Below, piece by piece: positions 12,057 to 24,360 of a stretch of DNA of 64,000 bases. Within the stretch, counting starts at the first letter, position 1; the number at the start of each line of letters is the position of its first letter. The stretch covers positions 36,404 through 100,403 of the forward strand of contig QNGE01000928.1 in NCBI GenBank assembly GCA_008508345.1. Reading direction: 5' to 3'. The translations under genes were made by a program, and so were the position numbers. The notes under the pieces are model-generated. The model saw nothing but the letters and a program-made list of their open reading frames with translations, was not told the origin of the DNA and did not search any database. This DNA is from Paragonimus westermani (Eukaryota; Platyhelminthes; Trematoda; Plagiorchiida; Troglotrematidae).

Positions 12057-12599
12057 CGTTCAGGTGTCCGGTGGAGGGAACTTGTGCTCTGAAAACCCAT
12101 GCAGTTGCTTTCCAGTAAGAGTAGAATTAGTTACTAAGTAAATGTGTTCTGTCAATAACGATGGCGCTTCATCACCAGGAATACTTTGGCTAACTTGCGC
12201 CATTTGATGGGATCCGCATCATCGAGCAAAATGTTCTTGTTGACTGCAGCTTTTGTAGTCAACTTTACCGGCCGGACATATCTGACAGTTTGCTTCATTC
12301 CGGCTACGGTCACAACAACAACACACTGGAGAAGTTGTTGAAGGTGTGGGAAAGGAATGCTGTATCTTGCTGGTGTCAAGACTTTACGCTTCTACATTGG
12401 ACTATCCAGTTTGTTCAATTACTGACGATTTAATCTTGGTTAGTCCAACAGCTTGATCCCTGGACGAATTAGATGTGTCCTCAGTAAGTAGTGTCACATG
12501 GACGGGATTATCTTTTATTTCGGTGATGAATTGGTGGGTAGGCACAAAGCCTTCGAGCTTATTCCTTGGAATTCTCAAAGAATCATATCGTCGGACTGC

Positions 12600-12959
12600 T
12601 CAGGTGACAGAGGATGTAAACTGCTCCAACGGCTCCAGAGCGTCCTGTTCCAACTTGAGAAATCCGAATTTTTCTGTGAATACGTTTGTACTGCAACCCG
12701 ACTCTCTGTCAAGTATAACGATAACATTGTTGAACGAAGTTTCTGACTGCAAGTCAAGTGCGTCGAAGTGACATTGTCCTTCAATGCCGAGCAAATGACG
12801 AAGCAGCTTTAACTTCAGGCTTTCACTGAAAGTGGTATCAATCAGTAGCAAACCCAAGTACTTTGTAATTGTAGTTTTCCACTGTGTCCAATCCCCTTCG
12901 GTTGGCGGAATGGCAACATCAAGCCAATAGGATTCCAGAGGTTGCAGATTAGAAGTCAT
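12600..12959 (-). pseudogene. Gypsy-like gag fragment
   Basis: A 119-codon minus-strand frame starts with Met just after the primer-binding-like site. It has the character of retroelement gag proteins: SYWLDVAIPPTEGDWTQW, LLRHLLGIEGQCHFDAL and FLKLEQDALEPLEQFTSSV. Gag forms the particle that packages element RNA. The nucleocapsid zinc knuckles are absent and the frame ends before them, so it is truncated. A second, more decayed copy lies at 13740-14075. Confidence 0.65.
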
Positions 12960-12987
12960 CGGACAGGTTTGTCCAACTCGACGCCAG

Positions 12988-13204
12988 TGTTGTATCCCTA
13001 TTCATTACAGACAATAACAACGGCAGTGAGAACACGTGACTCAATAGAAGCACATACTGCACTGTCACATTTATGAGCGGTAGCAGCATTTTTAAGTGTG
13101 TTGACGGATGAGGCGTTGACCATTGAATCCGCGGCCAATAAGGACGCAGCTTGAGCCTTGGCACGATTATGGGGCACACAGGCGGCCTTGATGCGCATAC
13201 AACA
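12988..13204 (-). repeat. 5' LTR of the deleted LTR element
   Basis: This 217-bp repeat has TGTTGTAT and ATACAACA at its ends. It is close to the 3' LTR across about 190 bp with scattered substitutions, indicating an old but not ancient insertion. TGGCGTCGAGTTGGAC lies one base inside the element, as expected for a tRNA primer site. Confidence 0.75.
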
Positions 13205-13739
13205 ATCACGGTTAAAATAATCAAACGAGACGTGTTGACTAGCCGAATGACACAAAACGGTGAAACGCCATGTGTTGCCTAATTGTCTGAGAACACGGTT
13301 AAAATGTCGTATGAGAGATGACAAATGACGCGATTAATCTAAATACACAGCCTGACTTGATTGAGATTCCACAGGAATATTGTTAGTGCTCGTTCAATCT
13401 CTCAGTAATTTGTGAATCTGTTTCGTTCATGAGTTCAGCGTGCTGTTCCCGTGCTTGGCATGTCCGAATATTTAGAATTTTCTCCTCTTACTCTGCGAGT
13501 AAATGAGATAGACAACGAAGTGGAGGGGGTGGGTGTGTTAGCTTACCTGACTAGTTTAGGAAACTTGTTCGTTGGGTAAGCACTTTTGTTAGGACTCCGG
13601 ATTTTGTATCCGGGTTCACATTTTTGGGACAACCTGCCTACTGTTAATTCTCGTGCGTGAGTCGTTCCTTCAGCAACACACCGTTTTATTCCAGATAAAC
13701 TTTGTAGGGTCAGCGTAATCCTTTCGAGTTTAGTCTTTG
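13205..13739. other. Spacer between two LTR-element fragments, nothing recognised
   Basis: No coding signal or repeat was identified. There is a short G-rich patch near 13520-13540. Confidence 0.35.
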
Positions 13740-14075
13740 GGACGTAAGGATGATCTCATCATCAGACTGCTGCGGTTAAACGAGCTGTAAACTGATCCAA
13801 CGGTTCCAGCTTGCCTGTTTCAACTAGTGGAACTCGAATCTTTCTGAGAAAACATTCGTTTTGCACCCTCCCCCCATGGTTGTTCAAATGGAAACACAGC
13901 ATTACTTAACAGAATTTCTGAGTGCAGCCCAAGTACGTCGATGTGAAGCTCCCTTTGGCCAGCTGCCCTAACTTCTAATTCGTTCTAATTAATTGGTGAA
14001 CGTAGTTTTCTATTGAGTTCACTGGCAGCATCAGACCCATAGGACTCCGGAGTTTGCAGATTGAAATTCATCGGA
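13740..14075 (-). pseudogene. Second, decayed gag fragment of the same LTR family
   Basis: The + strand text here parallels 12560-12960 in order. Shared landmarks include a block on the theme GTAAACTG(C/A)TCCAACGG(C/T)TCCAG, one on AACTCGAATCTTTCTGAGAAAACATTCG versus the homologous fragment, and GTTTGCAGATT(A/G)AAATTCATCGG at the gag start. Indels and stops remove any long frame. No LTR with TGTTGTAT ends was seen beside it, so this is a separate truncated insertion or a rearranged piece. Confidence 0.55.
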
Positions 14076-16644
14076 TAAGGCAACGCCTTAGTTAAGCAGG
14101 TGTTTGGACGCAACAAACAAACAACAGAGCGGAAGCGGCAGAGAGAGCGTGTGGTTGAAGGAATACGAAAACCGTAACTTGACGTTCAGAATGCGTGGAT
14201 GAATGGGCCGTTTGTCGATGAAGGCGCGACCAGTCAGAAAGAAGCTCGCATCGAAGCACATGTGACTGTTTGAAAAAAGCCAATAGTAGCATGTAAGATG
14301 TCTTACGCAATGACATTTCGTTCGCATCTCATCGGTTACTTTTGCGAAATTAACATACACTTTATATAGTTAGGGGGAAAGCAGCTAGGCGAAATCAATC
14401 CAGAAATATTTGAAACAGTCAGTCAGGTGACCAAAGCGGAAGCAGTAAAATGCAACTGATTGATAATTTTGATGCAATAAATGGGTGGTAAAAGATACAT
14501 ACATATTGAGTGGTGAATGTCAGATATGGTTAGAAAAAATCTACAGAAAAAAACACGAGCTGAAATACTGTAAAAAGTACCAGTTGCATTATTACCAACA
14601 AAGTGAAAGGTTAGTCACCAACTGTCTCTGAGCGCATGCGACTGTGATAAGTACACGTCACATGGTTGACCTCATTTGTCTCGCTCCGGTTGAATATTTT
14701 AGTCTCTTTCGAAAAGAGACGCCGGATTTGAGTTTCGCTCTTCTTAGGGTTTCTAGTGCATACATGCACCGAACTAACGTTCTCCAGATATATGCAATAG
14801 ATACTAGACATAAAATAAATATACGAATAAATGGAAGACCCAGCGTACACTGGGTGGATGTTACAAGACTCGTGCAACGTTAAAGGGCACTGATACGCGA
14901 GAGTAACTAGATGGATTTGGGATCCAACCGTCCAGCGCACGAGCAGGCTGGAAATAAGTATGGTGTCGTTGGCGCACATAAGCCGACAAGCAAGAAAACA
15001 AACGGAAGCGATATCATGCAACAAGCGGACGGCAGGTAGAAGTCATACGATCCAATACATAGTGTTGTCCGAAGTGGCCGTGCAGCGCACCGACTCAAGC
15101 GCACGGGGTAGCTACACCTAACTCAATGAGTGTTGTTTTTCAGCCAGCCTTTGTTGGACTTCTGTCGACCAAACGGTTAAGACTATGCCAAGTGTTGCGT
15201 TTTTGTGATACTCAGAATTAGGGACTTCGAATAGCCCTAGGAATCGTTCGTGAATTGAAACCCCTCACGCAAGTAATAAGGAGAAGACCTGGTACTGGTA
15301 GCAGTAACCAATTGTTATTCATGAACTGAGACGCCGCAGTACTAAAAACATCACAGCCTGTCATAGGCTGATCTCATTAGCGCATGCAACGTCATAAACT
15401 GTATGTTAATTGGTGGAATATGGAACAGATGAATTGGCGAATAACGGAAGGCACAACATCGTTCGTCCAATCCTGATGTTGTATCTTCAACGCGATATTT
15501 AGATTGGCCGTTTGTCAAATCTTCTGTTGTGTCGGGGTTTGGATCGGTGAATCGAGATTTCCACCACGGTTACATATACAGAACTTTATCACGGGGTTCT
15601 TATAGTTCCTAATCCATGCCCCACCGAACAGTCACAATCGCCTCTCGCCACACTAACGAGGTCTGGATTACCCTAACTACCCTATCTCATTTACTCTAAT
15701 AGGACAGATTATCTAGTGGATATCTACTGGTTGCGCAACGTAGGATTTGCCCCTTCTAACCTAGTTGAGCCTGTTTCTATCTGTTATATTCAATTGAAGT
15801 GAACCTGTTCTTACGGTGATTGTTTGGAAGTAGGCGATTAGAGGCATTCATGATACCTGAGTATCATCTTGATCCGGCCAACGTCAACATCACAGTGTAA
15901 TCTTACTGAACTTAGTTTCATGTATTCGAAATTCAGAAACAAAACTCAATAGTGTGCACATGATTATATATATTCGGAGATAAGGAAACAGTAAAAAGTG
16001 ATTTAGGATGAAGGTGATGTCTTGTATGGATTTGTGCATTTGCGCATTTGAATGGAGTACCAGTACTCAACAACCTTTAGTTGATACAGGTCTGAAGTTA
16101 ACTGGTAGCCATCAAATCACTTAGTGTCTTTTGGAGGAGTGGTTGCTTGAATCCAAGTGAGGCAATCTGCCACCGACAGATTTGGTGCAGTGGATTTCGG
16201 CCGCATGTGGCGCGCAACTGGTATAATATCTGGTGTGTAGCTTCTGACAGCAAACGCCTCCTGATAGGATGTTCGAAATCGGGGCTGTATGAGGAAAAAT
16301 AAAGGTGAGATTGTTGAGCAAAATGAACTTGACTGTGATCTGTGCATTTTGTGTACAGAGTTTTGTGATGGCCTTATACGACTTTTCAAATATCTGTTGT
16401 TTAAATTGTCAGCAACGTGTTTCTGTCACATCGACGACTAATGTGAGTTCATGCCACGCCCGAACCCACAGCCACCTAATCTGTTGTCAGACTCAGCAGA
16501 GATGAACAAGTGAATGCCCATCAGGCTTTTGCGACGCTGGCGCCAGTTGAATGGGTCGAACAAGAATTGACTACACAAATCGGTCAGTGTGTGTTTGAAG
16601 TGGTGTCAATGCGAACATTTTTTCAAAAATGAGTTGGGTAGCAT
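14076..16644. other. Intergenic, no supported feature
   Basis: Several frames of 60-137 codons occur on the minus strand (for example 15024-14611 and 16389-16117) without recognisable domains, start context or splice logic. A patch at 14820-15110 is richer in GC and looks repeat-derived, but no second copy is present. Confidence 0.35.
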
Positions 16645-16949
16645 ACTAGTGTAGTGAGGACGGCCGATCACACCATACTGCTCACACCGCTGCTATTCAG
16701 TAGTGAGGGAGGAGTATGAATTTTGACACCAAAGTGGCCGCGAGAAACATACAAGAAGGAATATTGGAGTACAGCATCGTATGAAATGGTTCTTGCTACG
16801 TGAAGGAAATGAGCATTGACGCCCGTGGCAACAGTGACGTTCTGAGACAAGTGTCGTACGCAGATGAGTGTTGAAGCGCATAACCCACAGATTGGTTCTC
16901 CGAATAAACAACCCTTGTGTTATCAGCGTTCTTGGCTCACAACACTAGT
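16645..16949 (-). mobile_element. MITE-like repeat, copy C (complete, 305 bp)
   Basis: Both ends are present: ACTAGTGTAGTGAGGA on the left and TTGGCTCACAACACTAGT on the right, forming imperfect terminal inverted repeats. The interior aligns with copy D but is more diverged and has small indels. Its only frames are incidental. Target-site duplication cannot be fixed by eye because the palindrome ACTAGT is present at both boundaries. Confidence 0.75.
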
Positions 16950-18620
16950 TAACCAGACGGAAGGTGGAACGGGAAGCCTACCTTATTACTAATGTAGGTG
17001 TATTTCGAGAAATGGTTATCGTTGTGAAACCTACCTCAAGAACAGTCTAAATCAGTCTTCAGCATTCACACTAGAAGCTGCTCGCTGTCCACCATGTCGA
17101 TGTCACCGATAACTGACGGTGATGGACGTTAATAGTGGGTTCGGTTGTACCATGGTTACCTGCATAGCCTGGTGACCCCGGGCACATGAGTGATCCGCTT
17201 CAAGAATTATTGCGACAGTTCATAACACTAGAGTTCCTGGACTTTCTACCGCAAAATTCCTCTGAACTGTTGGGTCCATTTTGTACATTTCCGTACACCA
17301 ATGAAGCAATAAAACAGATTACATGGTGCTAACAGCAAGTTTCATCTCATCAACTAAATTCTTCTTAAAAAGCATTAAATTACTGAATGACAGAATCAGT
17401 CAGTCCATCAAACTGCACCGATCACAGACAAACACGTAGACTACTGTTGTACAAAGGGCAGTTTCGTTTATGAGTAGCATAGTGCTTACATTCGAGAACT
17501 AAGGGGTAAGTATCAACTCCAAGAAGACGACAGACCAGAAGCAGCTGTGGGAATAGTGTACGTGCACTATGGGGGCGTACCACCACGGTAAACGACAGAG
17601 TACTGCTCCCCAACGTGCATGAGTACACGTCATTCTTGCAAATTAGCGTGCGCGTTCGTAGTCCTATGTTTTAACATAACCTGAACGGGATTTCGTAGAA
17701 TAAACGAGCTCACAGACGAAGCGTCTGCTGTGGCCAAGTTAGGTCGATATAATTTGATCAGTATATCGTTAACTGATGCGAACAAAATCCGAATTTTTCA
17801 CGTAATTTCACCATAAGCAGATTCACCATGGTGTCCTGGCGACTGGAGGAGATGCGGCTGGTTAGAAGTATCTCTAGGTGAGGTAGTTTCGATGTGTATT
17901 TGAACTGGAGTCTGTCTTCTTTAAGTAGTGCAGGAATCCCTACATGCACAATTTACCAAAAGACGACAGGAACTGTACAGTATATGTCTTACTCAAGTTT
18001 TACACCTGTTGATGTCACCTGCTGCCTAATACACATTCAAGTGTGCTATGGCATTTCAACCTGTGGCAGTAAATGCCTGGGGGCTGAAGACAACTTTATT
18101 CAGGAAACTTTACTGCCAAACGGTCATCTGTAAAAGCCTGTCGATCTTCATGAAAAGACCAGAACGATTAGCGAAGAATGAAGAGACATTTCCGGATTGT
18201 TAATCTAACGAGACGATCCACTCACTGCATTGTTTTTAGTACACTCTGTTGTGGGAGGTGTACACAAAGCTGCTGGACTACCCATGGCATGTACAGCTCA
18301 ACTAGTGGGTGATTTAGGCACGGTATGTGATGCAACGAATCGTACCGTCCCTCACGTTACCTAACGGCAATTTCGCAGTTACATTGACTCTTGCATAAGC
18401 GGAACGAACAGAAACTTAAACCAACATACAGCTCAGAACTTGCCCGAGTGTACCTAACCTCATAGTTTGACCAGTAACTCCGGTTCGGAGATCAAAGCCT
18501 TAACCCAGCCATGCTGATAATAGTTTCGTTCTTTGTACATTTTTATTGCAATCATGAGTACAACACAGTAGCAAGCAATGTTTACCTTCACTGCTTGATC
18601 ATCAGCACAAATGCAAATAA
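16950..18620. other. Intergenic, nothing recognised
   Basis: AT-rich sequence with only short unremarkable frames on both strands. Confidence 0.35.
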
Positions 18621-18710
18621 ACACGTAAGAAACTTACTACCACTGAGGATACACATAAGAAACTTGGTACCACTGAGGATACACATAAGAAACTTGCTAC
18701 CAATGAGGAT
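18621..18710 (+). repeat. Tandem repeat, 3 x 30 bp
   Basis: Three consecutive 30-bp units start ACACRTAAGAAACTTNSTAC and end CNCTGAGGAT (third unit CAATGAGGAT). The unit boundaries fall exactly at 18621, 18651 and 18681, with 2-4 differences between units. The length is a multiple of three, so the frame 18511-18729 reads as repeated RNLLPLRIHI, but that frame has no other support. Confidence 0.9.
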
Positions 18711-21700
18711 AATACGGACTGTTTGGTGATGGTTAAGTTATCCCGGCTTGTGAGTTGGGTTGATCATCCATACTCACATTGGTCACTACTTTCATACATT
18801 TAGTTGATCGGGAGATCAAACATTCGAAACAGGACCTTTGCAGTCACTTTTATCTGTCCTATCATCAGATGACACCAATACGACCTTGCTCACATTCACG
18901 TTAGTCAGACGCTATTACCCCACCTTTTGCATGTATCGTCTTTCATATAGGCCTCTTTTCTGTCCTACTGTTTATAAGCTGACTGCATGCTCCTTAAAGA
19001 ATTTGCTGTTACTGGGAGGCTGAGGAGATTAGATGAGGGGTTTACACTTCAGAATCCACTCAAACCCACCATACATAACTACCCTCTAGACTGTGGAAAA
19101 GTGAGCAGTTAGCGAATTGCACGATCTGTCTCGAATTTTTTCAACAGTACGGTTTTTGCAATTAAGAACTACATTGTGTATATTCGGGCAATTGATATCA
19201 GAATAAAATGAGTTCTTGCTAAATCGCTATCTGATGCGATTAGGCTTTCCAACAACGTCCTGAAAAATGACAGCGAATTGTGACATACCAATGGGTTCAT
19301 TTTCCTTCGCCATTTATCGTGCTTTGCCAACGTTTAGCAACTTCTTAGGTTGGCAAGTTAAGCAGAAGTCATGTTATATTGATTTGTACGGTTCATTTCC
19401 GCAACGGAGTGGTTGGTATACAGTGCCTAATGTAACGAATGCCCCCTTCGGTCCGATTCCCACTTTCCTCATTTTTTTCGATAATGCTCCCTCTAGGGAT
19501 GGTGTGTTATCAATGTTAAGTACTCACGGCCACAATTTCTCTCCTTTTCCACTCATCTATTAGGATAGCTAAATCCACTGTGAAGTGATTTTCAATCTGG
19601 AGGCAGTTCTGTAACTGCACAGTTAGGAACAACATTGCAAGCACTCTCATCTTCTTAATAAACTCATCAAAATATATGAGAAAAGAATTTCTTATCTCGT
19701 ATGTCATTATAAAATTCCCCAACAAGCAAGCTTTTCATATGTAACCCAGTAACCCAGAATATAAGAATATAAGATGCTTATTATTAGTGCTCACTTTTCC
19801 GTCTAGCTTGACATAAAGAGTGTGCCAGTTTCATTCTCATCACAAATAGGCTACTGACCATTCAGTCAAATGGACCTTCAAGATGAAGCAAGGTGACAGT
19901 GCTAGTCACCTTATAGTTTGAGACTTCACTCATTAATGTCAATCGGGGTCACTACGATACGGATCAGTGTCAAAATTAAACTTCTTGCTGACAACTGAGT
20001 GCTACTGGCAGTACGAGTTCTGCCGTGCAGGTGTCGCACGAGCTTATCGCACAGACAATATCAAATTCACTAAAGGGAATTCGTGCACTCCGACTCAACT
20101 CGTCTCCATAACTGTAGCAATCGCCTAACAGATACCACAACGATCTGTGTCATCAGGCTGTCTAGGTATAGTGTTAATCTGTGAAAGTGGCACCAATGAG
20201 TACACATAAATTAGCGTCGACATGGTAAATCACACAGCAGCAGTGCACAGAGTACTGTGATGAATCGTTGCAGGTGACTGATTTCTGGTCAATAGGTGAC
20301 ATGCTACAGTAGTGTGCCTGAGCCATTTTAGATGCTGTATCGAAATCCACACCTATCGGCCGCTTTTTAACACAGCTGCTCAATCATGCCGTTTCAGGCA
20401 ATTACAGGCTAAAGAAACCCGAAGGTTTATGAGACTCTTATGTATGGAAACTGGCACTGACAGTCCCACTTGCGATGAATGTCCTACGTGTAGGCACAGA
20501 ATGTGAAATTATCTTGGTGCCCTAAAAGACGGTTTTGCAATTAACTGACTTTTCGTACTGTCCATACGAAACATTTTATTTGATGACATCGGTGATCACA
20601 GCAGCCTCTATTATCAAAAGAAAATGTCAGTGATTTCCCAGTCAATTATGATGCCGAGCAGCTTAGTATAAGTTCTTGATTTCGCTTTCAGTACTTGCTT
20701 TTTTAACTAAAGAAGATCATTTCGTTTGCCATTCAAAATAAATGATATGGAGAAAAAAAGCTGAAACATGACTTTACTTGACGGTCTTAACATCTCATCA
20801 TGCTACCGCATTTTTCCTCGCTTGACCACTTAAATTCTTCACGAGCCAATGGCTTGCTACCAATAAATTTAATATAGCTCATCAAGATTTTCATCACCCA
20901 ACCACAACCTCTTCTGATAAACGTTATATGGCCGAGACTAAATTGTTGAATATCACACTTACGAACGCCCTAATGTCCCTGGCCAACTCTAAGTCCATAG
21001 CTGCATTTTTCGTCACCTGGACTAGCAGGAATTTGACTACAGTTGTTCCAAGGCCATAGCCCTGTGACCTGGATCAGGTTCACTGTCTAGTAAAGCGAGA
21101 TATTCTTCACAACCCAAAGAGATTGGCAGAACAGACAACCCCCACTTTGGTCACCACCACAGATCATGCTGATTGTTGTTCGAGTTACTAGTATTATCTT
21201 CGGTGGTGTGATGACACTTATTTCTAGTGAATTTAAGAAAACCGGAGTAGTGAGTCAATGACAGACTTGATGGCGTGATCCTGTAAAACTTATCGAAAAG
21301 TTTATGATGAACATTCGGTGGCAGGCCCCTTATCGTTTGTGACTGTCCAGAAGAGGAGGCTGTTTTAGATTTCATGTTTAGTATAGGTTAAAAATACTGC
21401 TGTTTTATTCCAGAATGTGAATATTACATCTTCCAGTACAAGTGATAAGAGCCAGCGCCATACTTCGAAGTAGAATACTTTATTCTGCACAGTCACGAAC
21501 GTAGCTCAACTGATGCCACATGCGAGGTGGCCTGCGGACAAGTGCCTGCAGGCGTGCAAAGAAATGCACACGTGATCACCGGCCAAACTGATCGATCTAT
21601 GTGGTAGTCGAAATGTGGTTGTATTAATATTTCATCGTTTGCACACGTTTTACTTGATTCACATGTTGTGCGGTCCAAAAGACTTGAATCCATCGAGCGG

Positions 21701-22613
21701 AGGTGTTTCGCTATCCTTTTGCTGACACTTTCGCCTCAACAATAAGAATGCACGGGTTTGTCTAATTCTAAGCATTATCTCATCTCGTGTATGTTAATTA
21801 TCTGATAAATAAAATGGTCTCAACTTTCAATTGGACGAGGAAGGCCGCTCCTGATGGCCAGACTCATTTTTGCATAACAGTGCTGACTTTTCTTCAGCTA
21901 CCCTAGTCCCACTGATGAATATTCTCACCTTCTTCTCCGTTTGCGTCTACAACAGGTTGTCACCGCATTATTTATCAATACTGTACAGTACCCCGTTCTT
22001 GCATATGCTATAGCTCCGAATAAACTCAACAGCCGTGACTACTGGTACTCAATACAGTAGCCCAACCAAACATTAAATCGTTTAAATGGAAGTATACAAT
22101 TCTGATAGTGTGCTGGTTCAAATGTTGAATATCTTGCATGAGCCAGCTCTTAAAGAATAGGGATCTTCTGTGGGTGACAATTTTGACTGAGATGATAGCG
22201 CAGCCATTTTGTAATGAAACTCTTACAAACAGAGTTAAGGACCATTCAATATAAAACTCTTTTTCAAGTAATGAGTTAGTCTGTATTTTATTGGGCTTGT
22301 AAATTCTCTGGTAGCATTTAAAGAGGACGTCGTGTATTCGGTGTGTTGCATAGTCTCTTGAATCGGAATTATCTGTTTTGGTGTGAAGACACCCACAGGA
22401 TTTTTTAATCCCACCCTTCGGATTAGTACTAGGTATGGACATCCGTTATATACGTGCGAAATAATTTTTGCTTTCAGCTTTCTTAAGCAGTCGTCTTCAG
22501 CATTGATTAGTAAAGTTACGTATATGGGACTGAAACGATGCAAGACGGTCGCACTTCGTGATCAGTGTTTTCTGACACTCATTCATCAGGTTGTGGCTCA
22601 TATTTTCCATGAA
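18711..22613. other. Intergenic, nothing recognised
   Basis: The longest frames (98 codons at 19267-19563; 138 codons at 22442-22026 on the minus strand) have no domain I can name and no splice or promoter support. No structured RNA or repeat copy was found. Confidence 0.35.
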
Positions 22614-22929
22614 ACTAGTGTAGTGAGGATAAACGATCGCACCATACTACTCACACCACTATTCAGTAGCCGCTTGGATCGAAATGATCGCGGGATAAAT
22701 ACGGGAGAGATATGGGAAGAATCGTTGGAAGGCATAATGACATTTGATGACTTTCGCCACATGATGGAACCGAGACATGGTGTCCAAAGCGACTGGAACA
22801 TCCTCAGAAGAGTGTGGTGTGAAAATGAGTGTTTTTGTTCCTAGTCCCGTTGAGACGCTTAAGTGGTGCATTGGTTTCTCCGATGAAACAGCCTCCGTGT
22901 CATCCGCCTTCTGTATTCACAACACTAGT
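22614..22929 (-). mobile_element. MITE-like repeat, copy D (complete, 316 bp)
   Basis: This is the best-preserved copy. The left terminus is ACTAGTGTAGTGAGGA; the right end, reverse-complemented, is ACTAGTGTTGTGAATA (13 of 16 identical). The interior matches copies A, B and E on the opposite strand. The 153-codon frame 22383-22844 runs into it and is half repeat sequence, so it should not be called a gene. Confidence 0.85.
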
Positions 22930-23095
22930 AACATCGGAAATGATATCGGGTTGCCCATACTGTACACCTGTAACTATGCTCCGCTGTTTGTGCAAAGTGG
23001 TAACCACATATGATATATTACTCATCACATGGTTATTAAACGATAAGGATACCTTCAATTTTGACGGTTCTCACTACAATCTGGAGGAAATTTAA

Positions 23096-23205
23096 GCCCC
23101 AAGTGTTAGAACTCGGGACCTTGGCAAGATACGAACCACCTGCAAAAACGGTATACACTGATGCGACAAATGCTCTACCAGGTGAGCTAAGGAGCCTTTG
23201 GTAAT
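23096..23205 (-). repeat. tRNA-like sequence, probably SINE-derived
   Basis: On the minus strand an A-box-like TAGCTCACCTGG (23189-23178) is followed 40 bp later by a B-box-like GGTTCGTATC (23137-23128), the spacing of an internal RNA polymerase III promoter. The D-arm GCTC/GAGC is intact. The T-arm and acceptor stem do not pair properly and the intervening region is too long for a normal anticodon arm. It is therefore a decayed tRNA-derived element rather than a functional tRNA. Confidence 0.55.
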
Positions 23206-24227
23206 ACGATCTCATAGCTGAACGGTGACGTTGATGCATACCAGCGTGAACTGTTTGAAGAATCCTACTTGGACTGTAGATACCCTAGACCATTTGGTAA
23301 ATTTCACGTGAGACAGTGGTATGAGTGGGTAACCGAGTCCAAATGTGGAATTTCCGACCTCCCGGCACGGCTTCGTGTGTCAGTTCGTAGAGTGCTTGCC
23401 GCGTTTGAGCATGCTATTTTTGTTCCCCCTTTTGAATCTAGCAGCAGCCCTTATTTACCTAGTTGGGTCTAATCTAAATAATCGAATCTGCTGAACTACT
23501 TAGCAGTGAAAGTTAAGCTAACTGAGACACTTTCAGTGTATTCTGTAAAGTTGAGCCGACTTCGGGTAAACGAACATTCCGAGTTGGTGCAACCAACGGT
23601 TAGTGGAATAATCTCATGATTCTCTCCATCTTCAATAGTAAGGTCTAAGACCTCAATTGGAAAAGCAGCTAAATAAAACACGATCTTTGATACCTTGCGA
23701 CTCATCGACCCATGAGTGCAAAGCTTTATTGCAACTTCAAATTACGACTGTGTACAAGGAGCCAGTGCCATGAGGATTCTCGTTTATGTCAGTAATAAAA
23801 AATTCCATTCAAAAGTAAACCATTGTTTCTTACTCAGCGACTCTAACTTAGACCTTGCTTCAGTAGAAGAAAACTACAGCGTCGGACAGTTCGAGTATTC
23901 TAAAGTAAAAACCGATGTTCGCAATACCTGCTCAACCACTGTCACCGTTTATGGGTTACAAGAATGTGAAGTCCCCCAACTACTGTAGTGCCTGCAGAGA
24001 GCGAAGAAAACCACCATCTTCCCGATTTTCTAACAAATGGTCGATTGTCAGTGTCATACCAGCAATTTACATTTACGGATCACCTCATAAATAAGGCAGA
24101 AGGCTGGCCCAATTAGTCATTCATTCCACTCGATTTAGAACGCTACTACATAGGTTAGATGTGACCTGAGAGTCCGGCAGATAGTTTGTTCGGAGGACGG
24201 GGTAGCACAATGGCAGTGAGGTATGTT
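23206..24227. other. Intergenic, nothing firmly recognised
   Basis: The frame around 23219-23472 reads like a protein (PRPFGKFHVRQWYEW), but I could not assign a family and there is no splice support. The rest shows no signal. Confidence 0.3.
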
Positions 24228-24276
<49 letters not shown>

Positions 24277-24308
24277 NNNNNNNNNNNNNNNNNNNNNNNN
24301 NNNNNNNN

Positions 24309-24359
<51 letters not shown>

Positions 24360-24360
24360 G
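24228..24360 (+). repeat. (TC)n(TA)n microsatellite split by a 32-N gap
   Basis: A TC run followed by a TA run occurs on each side of Ns at 24277-24308. The same composite order before and after the gap suggests that one (TC)n(TA)n tract was assembled twice across an unresolved junction. The true length is unknown. Confidence 0.9.

Larger units (their letters stand above)
11064..13204 (-). mobile_element. Internally deleted LTR retrotransposon (Ty3/Gypsy-like) with both LTRs
   Basis: Two direct repeats of about 217 and 237 bp, each bounded by the perfect inverted ends TGTTGTAT and ATACAACA, enclose 1.7 kb. On the minus strand a primer-binding-like TGGCGTCGAGTTGGAC follows the 5' LTR after one base. 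Then come a gag start (12959-12600) and a reverse transcriptase fragment (about 11840-11640), then directly the 3' LTR. RNase H and integrase are missing. The flanks ACCAC (11059-11063) and ATCAC (13205-13209) fit a 5-bp target duplication with one change. At 2141 bp it is far below the usual 4-6 kb. A less likely reading is two separate truncated insertions in the same orientation. Confidence 0.75.

Noticed and set aside
19267..19563. 98-codon + frame
   Set aside because: No domain, no start context or splice sites, and AT-rich composition like its surroundings.
22383..22844. 153-codon open frame on the + strand
   Set aside because: Its second half is MITE copy D read in antisense; the same peptide phrase recurs wherever the repeat is present.
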